Source: an uncultured Clostridia bacterium
GTDB taxonomy: Bacteria > Bacillota > Clostridia > UMGS1883
Direction of reading: 5' to 3'
Assembly (NCBI GenBank): GCA_934476455.1
Contig: CAKSNY010000024.1
Location: 1 to 42,907, forward strand
Length of the DNA: 42,907 bases
Notes under the pieces: model-generated
What the model saw: the letters and a program-made list of their open reading frames with translations, nothing else
What the model was told of the DNA's origin: nothing
Database searches by the model: none
Translations under genes and position numbers: made by a program
Shown here: piece by piece, positions 1 through 8,275 of the stretch
Numbering within the stretch: position 1 is the stretch's first letter
How the letters are laid out: each line of letters begins with the position of its first letter

Positions 1-92
1 ACCTTAAAAAGTGATATGCGTGTTTTTTGACAACTCCGTTTGACAGTCTGTTGATGTTACTGTTTTATCAATGACTGACAAAAGGCTCTTTT
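1..92. other. Left edge, no gene seen
   Basis: This is the short stretch between the window edge and the end of tspO. I see no coding sequence with family resemblance, no convincing terminator and no RNA gene. The sequence is AT-rich with a few TTGACA-like hexamers that have no matching -10 box. Confidence 0.5.
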
Positions 93-569
93 TTATTTGT
101 TTAAAAGGTATATTGCAAGATTGAGATAGGCTGCGAAGGTTACCCACAGAAAGTACGGAATTTGCAGATATGCGGCGAAAGCCGAAAGACGGCGGTACTT
201 TAGTATTGTAAACAGGATAAGCAGCCACAAAATAAGAAGCCATATAAACGCCAACAAAAACGCACGGAATTTAAAGAAAATAACGCTCCAGAGGAAATTA
301 AAAACAAGGCTTACGGTGTAAATTAAAAGCCCTTCGGCGGAAAGGTCATAATTTTCTTTTCTTTTTTTATATATAACGGCACTGCTTATACCCATAAGGA
401 CAAAAAGAATTGTCCATACAATCGGAAACAGCCAAGACGGCGGTGCAGACGGCGGAGTGTTTACAGACGAATACAAATCCATATCATTTCGCGTTACAAG
501 CGCCGACAGACCGCTTACGGCAAGTGCAATCAATACAGAGTAGATATATTCTTTGTATTTTTTTAACAT
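93..569 (-). CDS. tspO: TspO/MBR family membrane protein
   Basis: This is a 158-residue integral membrane protein of the TspO/MBR (tryptophan-rich sensory protein, peripheral benzodiazepine receptor) family, which binds porphyrins and related tetrapyrroles in the cytoplasmic membrane. Seen directly: five hydrophobic segments, the family block PPSAPPSWLFPIVWTILF near residues 39-56, an N-x-x-WS-x-x-FF block in the middle, and a C-terminal P-Y-x-x-W-x-x-FA-x-x-LN block. The length is normal for the family. The ATG follows a strong AAAAGGAGG on the minus strand. It diverges from rqcH, with a TATAAT-like -10 box for this gene near 592-597. The ligand and physiological role in Clostridia are not known from sequence. 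The family assignment is firm. Confidence 0.93.
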   Translation of the reverse strand: MLKKYKEYIYSVLIALAVSGLSALVTRNDMDLYSSVNTPPSAPPSWLFPIVWTILFVLMGISSAVIYKKRKENYDLSAEGLLIYTVSLVFNFLWSVIFFKFRAFLLAFIWLLILWLLILFTILKYRRLSAFAAYLQIPYFLWVTFAAYLNLAIYLLNK

Positions 570-654
570 ATATTTTTCCTCCTTTTATGATATTATACGG
601 AAGAAAAATATTATTATTCCTCAATTGTACGGGATGATTGCAAGTATATTTTTC

Positions 655-683
655 TTGAAAAAAGTATATATGCGTGATATAAT
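655..683 (+). promoter_or_regulatory. Sigma-A-type promoter of rqcH
   Basis: TTGAAA (655-660), a 17-base spacer and TATAAT (678-683). Transcription would begin near 690, leaving about 30 bases of leader before the TTG start at 721. Because the promoter sits inside the 5' extension of the open frame, that extension cannot be the true N-terminus. Confidence 0.75.
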
Positions 684-720
684 AAATAAACACGCTGGAA
701 AACAAAAGGGGGAGAATAAA

Positions 721-2472
721 TTGCCGCTTGACGCAATAGCACTTGGCGCTGTTACAAGTGAGCTTGAGGACATTTTAAGAGACGCCCGTGCAGAAAAAAT
801 ACATCAGCCCGAACGCGACGAGCTGCTTATAATATTTAAAACACGTACAGGGCAAAAAAAGCTTGTAATAAGCGCGGGCGGTGAAAACGCGAGAATCCAC
901 CTTGCAGACAGCGTAAAGGAAAATCCGCAAAGCCCGCCTATGTTCTGTATGCTTTTGAGAAAGCATTTGACGGGGGCGCGCCTTGAAAAAATAGAGAGAA
1001 TCGGGTGCGACCGTGTGGTAGATATTTTGTTTGCCGGGCGCAACGAAATGGGAGATGTTACGTCGCGTCATCTTATATGCGAGATTATGGGGCGCAGCAG
1101 CAATATTATTTTACTTGATGAAAATATGAAGATTATGGATGCCGTAAAGCATATTGACCTTACGGTAAGCTCGGTGAGAAATATATTGCCGGGAATGACA
1201 TATATGCTTCCTCCGCAGTCGGACAGAATAAACCCGCTTACGGCAAAAAGGGATGATTTCATTGAAATGTTAAAGACCTTGCCGCAAGGCAAAAAGCTTG
1301 ACAGAGTGATAGCAGGAAGGGTTATGGGTATAAGCCCGCTGCTTGCGGGAGAATGCGTGTTTCGGGCGTGCAATATGCGCGATGTCTGCGCGGGCGAGAT
1401 GACACAAAAGCAGACAGAGGAAACTGCAAACAACCTTTACGCTCTTTTTGAGAAAGCAAGGAAAAATGAATTTGCTCCCTGTATTTTACAGGAAGAACAA
1501 AGCGGAAAAGTATTGGATTTTGCGCCGTTTGAAATATTGCAGTACGGAAAAACCGTAAAAGTACGAAAAACCGAAAGTATGAACGAGGCTGTTTGTGAAT
1601 TTTACTTTCTGCGCGATATAAACAGCCGAATGCAAAGCCGCAGCAGTGCTTTAAAAAAACAGCTTACAAACAAGCTGCAACGCGCCCAAAAAAAGCTTGA
1701 CATACTGCAAAACGAGCTTAAGAGCGCGGCGAAGCGTGAGGAGCTTAGAATTTGCGGCGAGCTTATAACCGCCAATCTCTTTAAGATAAAAAAAGGCGAC
1801 AAAATCCTTAAGGCACAGAATTTTTATGATGAGAATTACGCCGAAAAGGAAATAACGCTTGATGTGAAAAAAACACCGTCACAAAATGCGGCGTGGTATT
1901 TTACGCGCTACAAAAAGGCGAAAAATACAGAAATTTACGCTTCAGAGCAAATAGCCTCCACGGTAAAGGAAATAGAATATTTAGAGTCTGTGCTCTACAG
2001 TGTTTCTGAGGCAAGAACCCCGTCCGAGCTTGCGGAGGTCCGCAGTGAGCTTGTTCAAAGCGGATATATCAGAGAAACGGCAGGGAGAAAAGAAAAAAAG
2101 AAGGTTCAAAGCCCAAAACCGATGGAGTTTGAATATGACGGATATACAATATATATAGGGCGCAATAACATACAAAATGATTTTTTGACTATGAAAATAG
2201 GAAGAAGCCGCGACCTGTGGCTGCACACCAAAAACATTCCCGGTGCGCATACGCTTATAAAATACAAAGGTGAGGACATCCCGAATAACGTTATTGAGCG
2301 GGCGGCGCAGTTTGCGGCGTATTATTCAAAGGGAAAAAATGCACCGTATGTTGAAGTGGATTATTGCCCGATAAGCCACGTGAAAAAACCGAACGGGGCA
2401 AAAGCGGGAATGGTCATATACGAAGGATACAGCACTGCGCTTGTAAAGCCTTTGAATCCGGACAAGGAATGA
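721..2472 (+). CDS. rqcH: RqcH/Rqc2 homologue (NFACT family)
   Basis: This is the bacterial ribosome-associated quality control factor. RqcH binds the obstructed 50S subunit and recruits tRNA-Ala to add C-terminal alanine tails to stalled nascent chains. Older annotations call the family fibronectin-binding protein A. The 583-residue protein has an NFACT-N domain, a coiled-coil middle (about residues 300-370) and an NFACT-R domain at the C-terminus (block DLWLHTKNIPGAH). I place the start at TTG 721 because a GGGGGAG site lies about 8 bases upstream, the N-terminus then reads PLDAIALGAV as in relatives, the promoter lies at 655-683, and the Asp-Arg pair in CDRVVDI then falls at residues 97-98, the position of the functional DR pair in Bacillus RqcH. 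The dxs gene follows after 4 bases. Confidence 0.93.
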   Translation: MPLDAIALGAVTSELEDILRDARAEKIHQPERDELLIIFKTRTGQKKLVISAGGENARIHLADSVKENPQSPPMFCMLLRKHLTGARLEKIERIGCDRVVDILFAGRNEMGDVTSRHLICEIMGRSSNIILLDENMKIMDAVKHIDLTVSSVRNILPGMTYMLPPQSDRINPLTAKRDDFIEMLKTLPQGKKLDRVIAGRVMGISPLLAGECVFRACNMRDVCAGEMTQKQTEETANNLYALFEKARKNEFAPCILQEEQSGKVLDFAPFEILQYGKTVKVRKTESMNEAVCEFYFLRDINSRMQSRSSALKKQLTNKLQRAQKKLDILQNELKSAAKREELRICGELITANLFKIKKGDKILKAQNFYDENYAEKEITLDVKKTPSQNAAWYFTRYKKAKNTEIYASEQIASTVKEIEYLESVLYSVSEARTPSELAEVRSELVQSGYIRETAGRKEKKKVQSPKPMEFEYDGYTIYIGRNNIQNDFLTMKIGRSRDLWLHTKNIPGAHTLIKYKGEDIPNNVIERAAQFAAYYSKGKNAPYVEVDYCPISHVKKPNGAKAGMVIYEGYSTALVKPLNPDKE

Positions 2473-2476
2473 TTAG

Positions 2477-4351
2477 ATGTATAAAATATTAGATAAAATA
2501 AAATCGCCGGCAGATTTGAAGCCGCTTACGGCTAATCAGCTTAATACGCTTTGCGGCGAAATAAGAGAGTTTCTGGTGGAAACGGTGTCTGAAAACGGCG
2601 GGCATTTGGCGGGAAACCTGGGTGTTGTGGAGCTTACGGTGGCTCTTCACCGCGCGCTTGACTGCCCGAAGGATAAAATAGTATGGGATGTAGGGCATCA
2701 AAGCTATGTTCATAAAATCCTCACAGGCAGACGCGACAAAATGAACTCTATAAGAACGCGCGGCGGTTTGTGCGGATTTTGTAACCCCGAAGAAAGCGAG
2801 TATGATACGGTATATACGGGGCACGCGTCAACGTCTCTTTCAACTGCAATGGGCATTGTTCAGGCGCAGAAAATAACGGGGGAAAGCTTTAATGTTGCGT
2901 GTGTTATAGGTGACGGCTCGTTTACGGGCGGGCTTGCGTACGAGGCAATGAACAACATAGGAATGGCACAGTCAAAAATGCTGATTGTATTAAATGATAA
3001 CAAAATGTCTATATCGGAAAACGTAGGCTCTTTTTCATCTTTGCTTGCGCGCGCAAGGACAAGCCCCGGATATACAGCATCAAAACGAAAAATATCGGAT
3101 GTGGTACGTAAAATGCCGGTCGGAGGTGAAGCGGCATATCACCTGCTTAGTGGGATTAAGCGTAGAGTTAAGTCTTTCGTAACGCCGAATATGCTGTTTG
3201 AACAGCTTGGTATAACATACCTCGGTCCTGTAAACGGTCATAATATTGAGGATATGGAGGCGCTGTTTCGGCGTGCGCTTTGTCTGAACGAACCGGTACT
3301 TGTTCATGTTGTGACGAAGAAGGGAAAGGGCTATGCACCGGCGGAAAAAAATCCGAGTACATATCACGGCGTCGGGAAATTTAATGCGGCGGACGGCAGA
3401 ATAAAAAATTGCGGAGAGACCTTCTCGTCCGTATTTGGGAAAAGTATGGTAAGCATTGCGAAAAAAAACAAGGATTTAACGGTTGTAACACCTGCGATGA
3501 TAACGGGGAGCGGGCTTAAAAGATTTTCGGAGCTTTTCCCGTCAAGATTATATGATGTGGGTATCGCAGAGGGGCATGCCGTTACATTTGCGGCGGGGCT
3601 TGCCGCCGGCGGCGCTACCGCGGTTGCGGCGATATATTCAACGTTTTTGCAGCGTGGATTTGATAATATAATTCACGATGCCGCACTGGGAAGAAAGCAT
3701 ATAGTGCTTGCGGTAGACCGTGCGGGTTTGGTCCCCGGTGACGGAGCCACGCACCAAGGACTTTTTGATATAAGCTATCTTACGCAAATCCCGAATATGA
3801 CACTGCTTTCGCCGTCATCTTTTTCCGAACTTGTGAAAATGCTTGAATTTGCCGTAAATAAATTTGATGCGCCCATTGCTGTGCGTTATCCGCGCGGGGG
3901 AGAAGAGTTTGCAATAGAAAACGGTGATTTTGAGCTTTCAAAAGCGGCGGTTGTTGAAAGCGGGAGTGATGTAACAATTGCTGCGGAGGGAAGGTGCGTG
4001 TCACGCGCACTTAAAGCAGCCGAAATATTAAAAATGCATAAAATATCACCCGAGATTATAGATGTAAGAACAATAAAGCCTATGGATTTTGAAACTATAT
4101 TTTTAAGCGCGGAAAGAACAGGGAAAATTTATACACTGGAGGAAAACGTCCTTCGCGGAGGAATGGGCGAGATGATAGCCGGTGAAGCAGCGCGCCGCGG
4201 GTTAAAATTAAAAATAAGGATGCGTGCCGTTGACGATTGCTTTGTAACGCATGCAAGTATGGATGATATTGAACAGATGTACGGCTATACCCCGATACAA
4301 ATAGCAAATGATATTGAAAGGATGATAAAAGCCGATGAAGGTAAGGCTTGA
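2477..4351 (+). CDS. dxs: 1-deoxy-D-xylulose-5-phosphate synthase
   Basis: Thiamine-diphosphate enzyme that condenses pyruvate and glyceraldehyde 3-phosphate to DXP, the first step of the MEP isoprenoid pathway, with output also to thiamine and pyridoxal. The 624 residues match the family. Visible features: N-terminal HLAGNLGVVELTVALH and WDVGHQSYVHK, the ThDP/Mg motif GDGSFTGG followed by NDNKMSIS, the central pyrimidine-binding domain with DVGIAEGHAV, the DRAGLVPGDGATHQG block, and a C-terminal transketolase domain. The start ATG at 2477 is 4 bases after the rqcH stop, with AAGGA inside the end of rqcH, so translation is probably coupled. The 3' end overlaps tlyA by 17 bases. No active-site residue appears lost. 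Identification is secure. Confidence 0.97.
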   Translation: MYKILDKIKSPADLKPLTANQLNTLCGEIREFLVETVSENGGHLAGNLGVVELTVALHRALDCPKDKIVWDVGHQSYVHKILTGRRDKMNSIRTRGGLCGFCNPEESEYDTVYTGHASTSLSTAMGIVQAQKITGESFNVACVIGDGSFTGGLAYEAMNNIGMAQSKMLIVLNDNKMSISENVGSFSSLLARARTSPGYTASKRKISDVVRKMPVGGEAAYHLLSGIKRRVKSFVTPNMLFEQLGITYLGPVNGHNIEDMEALFRRALCLNEPVLVHVVTKKGKGYAPAEKNPSTYHGVGKFNAADGRIKNCGETFSSVFGKSMVSIAKKNKDLTVVTPAMITGSGLKRFSELFPSRLYDVGIAEGHAVTFAAGLAAGGATAVAAIYSTFLQRGFDNIIHDAALGRKHIVLAVDRAGLVPGDGATHQGLFDISYLTQIPNMTLLSPSSFSELVKMLEFAVNKFDAPIAVRYPRGGEEFAIENGDFELSKAAVVESGSDVTIAAEGRCVSRALKAAEILKMHKISPEIIDVRTIKPMDFETIFLSAERTGKIYTLEENVLRGGMGEMIAGEAARRGLKLKIRMRAVDDCFVTHASMDDIEQMYGYTPIQIANDIERMIKADEGKA

Positions 4352-5141
4352 TACATATCTTGTAGAACACAATCTTGTAAGCGGCAGAGACCTTGCCAAG
4401 AGCCTTATAATGGAGGGCAAGGTATACGTAAATAATCAAAAGGCAGACAAGGCGGGAACGCAAATCGGCGAAAAAGACCGTGTGGAGCTGCGGGGGGGAA
4501 CGCTGCGCTATGTAAGCCGCGGAGGACTTAAACTTGAAAAAGCAATTAAAAGCTTTAATATCGGTTTAGAAGGCTGCACCGCTATGGATATAGGTGCATC
4601 GACAGGCGGGTTTACGGATTGTATGCTGCAAAACGGGGCAAAAAAAGTTTATGCCGTTGATGTCGGATACGGTCAGCTGGCGTGGAAACTGCGTACCGAC
4701 GGCAGGGTTGTGAATATGGAACGCACAAATATAAGGTTTGTAACACAGGATGATATCAATGTCTTGCTTGATTTTGCTTCTGTAGACGTTGCTTTTATAT
4801 CGCTTAAACTGGTATTGCCTGTTGCATACAGCTTGCTTGGACAAGGCGGGAAAATAGTTGCTCTTATAAAACCGCAGTTTGAGGCGGGACGCGATAAGGT
4901 AGGGAAAAAGGGCGTTGTACGTGATATTGCCGTTCACGAAGAGGTTGTAAAAGAAATCACAGACTTTGCACAAAAATGCGGCTTTTTTATTTACGGACTT
5001 GACTTTTCGCCGATACGCGGCCCGGAGGGGAATATTGAATATCTCATGTACGCGGGGAAAGAGAATTTAAAACCGAAAGAGGACATAACCGACGAATATA
5101 TAAAAAAAATGATTGAAGAAAGCCATAAAACAGCAAAATAA
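4335..5141 (+). CDS. tlyA: TlyA-family rRNA 2'-O-methyltransferase
   Basis: TlyA proteins methylate ribose 2'-OH groups in 16S and/or 23S rRNA; many databases still carry the old name hemolysin. The 268-residue product has an N-terminal S4 RNA-binding domain (about residues 1-62, beginning MKVRLDTYLVEHNLVSGRDL) and an FtsJ/RrmJ-type Rossmann methyltransferase domain with the SAM-binding block MDIGASTGGFTD and then VYAVDVGYGQLAWKL. The ATG at 4335 lies inside the end of dxs (17-base overlap, different frame). The dxs-tlyA pairing is common in Clostridia. The usual downstream partners nadK, argR and recN are absent here. The exact methylated nucleotide cannot be read from sequence. Confidence 0.95.
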   Translation: MKVRLDTYLVEHNLVSGRDLAKSLIMEGKVYVNNQKADKAGTQIGEKDRVELRGGTLRYVSRGGLKLEKAIKSFNIGLEGCTAMDIGASTGGFTDCMLQNGAKKVYAVDVGYGQLAWKLRTDGRVVNMERTNIRFVTQDDINVLLDFASVDVAFISLKLVLPVAYSLLGQGGKIVALIKPQFEAGRDKVGKKGVVRDIAVHEEVVKEITDFAQKCGFFIYGLDFSPIRGPEGNIEYLMYAGKENLKPKEDITDEYIKKMIEESHKTAK

Positions 5142-5158
5142 TCAAATGGAGAAAAGAT

Positions 5159-6877
5159 ATGTTTTTAACTGTGGATAAAAATGTTTCGCTGAAAATTCTT
5201 AAAATTTATATATGTGTGTGCATTGTACTTGTTCCGGCATTTTTATGCGTTTTGGGAGAGGGTGCGGCAATCTGTATATCCTTTACGGCAGCGGCGGCGG
5301 TTTTTGCGCTTAGGCTGCTTTCCGAAAAAAGAGTATATGTTTCCGTCCCGCAGTTTGTTTTATCCGGGCTTGGTGTGTGCGCGGCGGTTTTTGCACTGTT
5401 TTCAAAAAGTGCGGCGGGAAATATCCGTTATATTTTATCGCTTGCTGCCTGCTGCTTTTTAATGAGCACGTTTCAGGATTATTGTAACGCAAACGATGAC
5501 AGCGGCTTCAAAAGAAGAATGCAATGCTTTATAATCTGTTCAGCTGTGGTTTTGGCGTGCGAGGATATTGTGCATTGGTACGTATATATAATGCCGTATT
5601 CGATTTTAAAACGGGTGTCTTTCGGACTGGGCGGAAACAGGCTGTGCGCTGCATTTTTTGCGTGTGCGATTGCTGCGGCCTTAAATCTGTTTTTATCATC
5701 CGAAAAGAAAACACGGCGCCGGTTGGTAATAGCAATCGTTATTTTAACCGTAGGGCTTTTTCTTTCCGGCGGGGCAGGCTGCATCATTCTTTTGTCGGCG
5801 CTTGGCGTTGGGGCGGCTGCAAAAAAGCGCGGGCGAAAAACCTTTCTTGTAACGGGATGTATATGCGGCGTTATAATTACGATTACGGCTCTGATTTTTG
5901 CACGCACACCGCTGACGAGTGATCTTGCCGTAGTTCTTAGAAGATACCCGACGGGAACAGGCGGGGCAAACGTAAAAAATTTGATACCGCTTTTCCAGAC
6001 GTATTATTACACTTTGATACATGATGTCGGGGTTTTTGAAAAAGCCGTCATATATTCCGGGATATTCGGCGCTGCGGCAATTGTTTTTATAATTTTTCGC
6101 GTTACGGTACTTTTTTTAAAACGCGAAACGTTTATTTCGTACTTTACAATGATTTTGACGCTTTATACCGTATTGTGCGGTGAGATAAGCGTTGCGGCAT
6201 TTTTCCTTTTATGCGGTCTGATAGCCTTTAATGAAAGTGACGCAAAGGCGACGAGGTGTATTTTTGTCAAAGAAAAAATAACAGGAAGGGCGACGGCACT
6301 GCTGTTGGCGTTATCTGTTATAACGGCGTTTGTATCATTTGAACAAATTTTTGTAAAAAGAGCCGATTCGCTTTATGACAAAGGAAAAACCGCAGCGGCA
6401 TTTTCGCTTTATGAAAGCTGCGCGGCAATAAACCGTATAGACGCCTATCCGTGCATAATGGCAATAAAAGCGTTCCTTAATAACTATGACGAAAACAATG
6501 CAGAGGATGCGTTTATTCTCTTGGAAAAAGCCGTAAAGCGCGATTCAAACAATGCACTTACATATGAAACGGGTGCAAAATTATACGGAAAGACCGGTGA
6601 CTATGACAACGAGGCACAAATGTGGAGAGAAGCTGTGAACAAGGCTCCGAAAAAGGACAAGTACAAGCTATCTCTGGTTAAGGCACTGTACAAGTTAATG
6701 AAGGATGAACAGCAGGGAAGTACAAAAACAAAAGAAGCATACAACGAAATAATCGGTATTTCCGATAATACATTGGACATCGATATAAAAAAGAAAATCA
6801 ATGACATAGCCGATAAAGCATATCCGCTGGGGATATCGGGCTTGGATGCGATTTACGGGCAAAATGCTGAGGAGTGA
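5159..6877 (+). CDS. Wzy/O-antigen ligase-like membrane protein, TPR tail
   Basis: A 572-residue protein with about ten to twelve hydrophobic segments over residues 1-400 and a soluble C-terminal part of roughly 170 residues. The layout and the loop before a segment reading KAVIYSGIFGAAAIVFIIF recall O-antigen ligase/polymerase proteins (Wzy_C), in which an extracytoplasmic loop precedes late transmembrane helices. The C-terminal part contains TPR-like helix pairs (ALTYETGAKLYGKTGDYDNE and neighbours). In such proteins the TPR domain lies outside the membrane and is thought to bind partners or glycan. The start has GGAGAAAAG about 6 bases upstream and follows tlyA by 17 bases. The substrate is unknown; a cell-surface glycan ligase or polymerase is inference. 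No glycosyltransferases are adjacent. Confidence 0.6.
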   Translation: MFLTVDKNVSLKILKIYICVCIVLVPAFLCVLGEGAAICISFTAAAAVFALRLLSEKRVYVSVPQFVLSGLGVCAAVFALFSKSAAGNIRYILSLAACCFLMSTFQDYCNANDDSGFKRRMQCFIICSAVVLACEDIVHWYVYIMPYSILKRVSFGLGGNRLCAAFFACAIAAALNLFLSSEKKTRRRLVIAIVILTVGLFLSGGAGCIILLSALGVGAAAKKRGRKTFLVTGCICGVIITITALIFARTPLTSDLAVVLRRYPTGTGGANVKNLIPLFQTYYYTLIHDVGVFEKAVIYSGIFGAAAIVFIIFRVTVLFLKRETFISYFTMILTLYTVLCGEISVAAFFLLCGLIAFNESDAKATRCIFVKEKITGRATALLLALSVITAFVSFEQIFVKRADSLYDKGKTAAAFSLYESCAAINRIDAYPCIMAIKAFLNNYDENNAEDAFILLEKAVKRDSNNALTYETGAKLYGKTGDYDNEAQMWREAVNKAPKKDKYKLSLVKALYKLMKDEQQGSTKTKEAYNEIIGISDNTLDIDIKKKINDIADKAYPLGISGLDAIYGQNAEE

Positions 6878-6883
6878 TATTAC

Positions 6884-7420
6884 GTGGATAAAAAGCCGAA
6901 GATTAAAGATTTTATATTTTTCGCTGTTGTTATCTCAATAATTGCGGGAATAATTGTTACTCGGACGGATATAAAGAATACAGACAGGAAATATACAAGC
7001 GAGTCGGACGTTAAAATGCTTGTCGGCGTGCATATAAAGGGTGCTGTGAAAAATCCTGGATATTATGAACTGCCGTATGAAAAAAGAGTTGCGGATGCAA
7101 TAAAAATAGCAGGTGGGGCTACAAAAAATGCAGATGTAGACGCCATAAACCTTGCAGAGGTTTTGCGTGACGGGCAGGAGATTGCAGTTCCGTCTTTGGA
7201 GGAAGGAGCTGCTGTGCAAGGGGGCGATAAAGTAAATATTAACACCGCGGATGTGTACAGGCTGTGTTCTGTCACAGGCATTGACAAGGAACTTGCCATT
7301 GATATAACGGAGTACAGAAACAAAAACGGAAAATTTAAATCCGTTGACGAACTTAAGAAGCTTAAAAAGGTAAGCGATAAACTTTTTAACAGGATAAAAG
7401 ATAAGCTTTGCACGGAATAA
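6884..7420 (+). CDS. ComEA-like SLBB + helix-hairpin-helix protein
   Basis: A 178-residue membrane-anchored protein starting at GTG 6884, six bases after the previous stop. One N-terminal transmembrane helix (about residues 9-25) is followed by an SLBB domain (about 46-105, block HIKGAVKNPGYYELP) and a C-terminal helix-hairpin-helix region (about 113-176, starting VNINTADVYRLCSVTGID). This is the domain order of ComEA, the surface DNA receptor of competence systems. The HhH glycines are degenerate: the first hairpin reads TGID, and the second lacks a GIG motif (KKVSDKLF). DNA binding may therefore be weakened. No comEC or comEB lies nearby. Classification as ComEA-like is good; a role in DNA uptake is only inferred. 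Confidence 0.85.
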   Translation: MDKKPKIKDFIFFAVVISIIAGIIVTRTDIKNTDRKYTSESDVKMLVGVHIKGAVKNPGYYELPYEKRVADAIKIAGGATKNADVDAINLAEVLRDGQEIAVPSLEEGAAVQGGDKVNINTADVYRLCSVTGIDKELAIDITEYRNKNGKFKSVDELKKLKKVSDKLFNRIKDKLCTE

Positions 7421-7432
7421 ACGCCGGTGCTG

Positions 7433-7454
7433 CCCGCATATACTTATATGCGGG
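7433..7454 (+). promoter_or_regulatory. RBS-sequestering hairpin
   Basis: A perfect 9-bp stem, CCCGCATAT (7433-7441) and ATATGCGGG (7446-7454), with a 4-base loop. The 3' arm contains most of the GGGG ribosome binding site of the next gene. No T-tract follows, so it does not look like a terminator. It may lower or regulate translation of the downstream ORF. Confidence 0.6.
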
Positions 7455-7463
7455 GTGATGCTT

Positions 7464-8225
7464 GTGAGCGAAAGCTACATTATAGCAAAAAAAGCCGAAA
7501 ATATGATGCTTTTTAAAGACAGAGAAGAATTTTCGGAGGGTATGCGTATTATAAATGTGCGCGGGAATATACGTTCTTTAAGAAAGCTTGCGCGTGATTG
7601 GTACGGTAATGATATTATTATTAAAAATCCGCGGCAATTTCCCGAAAAGGCACAGGCATACATAAAGAAATACGACGCTGTATGTGCACAGGAAATGCTT
7701 TCGGTGCTTGATAAAACGCTGATTCTTGCAGCACAAAAGTACAAAGCAGCGCTTCCCGCGGAAGAAATATATATATTGTCCGACCCGATAAGCGCTGCGG
7801 CAATTATTCTTAAAATAAAGGGTATGGCTCGTTTATTTACGGTAGTGTCGCCGATTGACAGCGTAGGGAAGATGTATGACGAGCTGTATTTCAAATACGG
7901 GGCGGTTATACGCCATATTCCTTATATAGGAAGCTGCACACAGCATGCCGTGATTATAAAAAACAACGGCGAGAAGGACTTCCCGCATATTCAAGACGGA
8001 ATATATATAACGCTTGACCGTACAAAGCCTGACGAAAAAAACGTAGTTACGGCAGCAGATATTTGTATCAATGATAAACGTACAGATGCTTTTGAAAAGG
8101 CACTGGAAATACGGGGCGGCGCCGGTATGTACAAATTCCTGGGAATTTTGCCCGATAACGAAAGCTTTGTTGATATAAATACAAAATGCGGAGAAATTTT
8201 TTTACTTGACACACAGCTACTTTAA
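7464..8225 (+). CDS. Hypothetical protein, unrecognised
   Basis: I do not recognise this family. The product is 253 residues if started at GTG 7464. ATG 7458 and GTG 7455 are in-frame alternatives that sit too close to the GGGGTG site at 7452-7457. It has no signal peptide and no transmembrane segment, so it should be cytoplasmic. The middle alternates hydrophobic strands and helices (EEIYILSDPISAAAIILKI, then ARLFTVVSP), which suggests an alpha/beta fold of Rossmann type, without a clear GxGxxG motif. It lies 43 bases after the ComEA-like gene, behind a stem-loop, and just upstream of greA, whose promoter overlaps its 3' end. Codon use resembles its neighbours, so it is probably a real gene. 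Confidence 0.6.
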   Translation: MSESYIIAKKAENMMLFKDREEFSEGMRIINVRGNIRSLRKLARDWYGNDIIIKNPRQFPEKAQAYIKKYDAVCAQEMLSVLDKTLILAAQKYKAALPAEEIYILSDPISAAAIILKIKGMARLFTVVSPIDSVGKMYDELYFKYGAVIRHIPYIGSCTQHAVIIKNNGEKDFPHIQDGIYITLDRTKPDEKNVVTAADICINDKRTDAFEKALEIRGGAGMYKFLGILPDNESFVDINTKCGEIFLLDTQLL

Positions 8226-8234
8226 TAATATAAT
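8206..8234 (+). promoter_or_regulatory. Consensus sigma-A promoter of greA
   Basis: TTGACA (8206-8211), a 17-base spacer and TATAAT (8229-8234): a full consensus match. It overlaps the last codons of the preceding ORF (stop at 8225). The leader to the greA ATG is about 35 bases. Confidence 0.88.
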
Positions 8235-8275
8235 TGTAGTTGTCTATCAGGAAGAAATGAAAAGGGGTTTTTGTA

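Noticed and set aside
553..720. N-terminal extension of the rqcH frame
   Set aside because: A good promoter lies inside it and family alignment places the start at TTG 721.
5524..5922. Overlapping 132-codon open frame within the Wzy-like gene, with an antisense frame over the same stretch
   Set aside because: Shadows of the strongly supported main frame, with no family resemblance.
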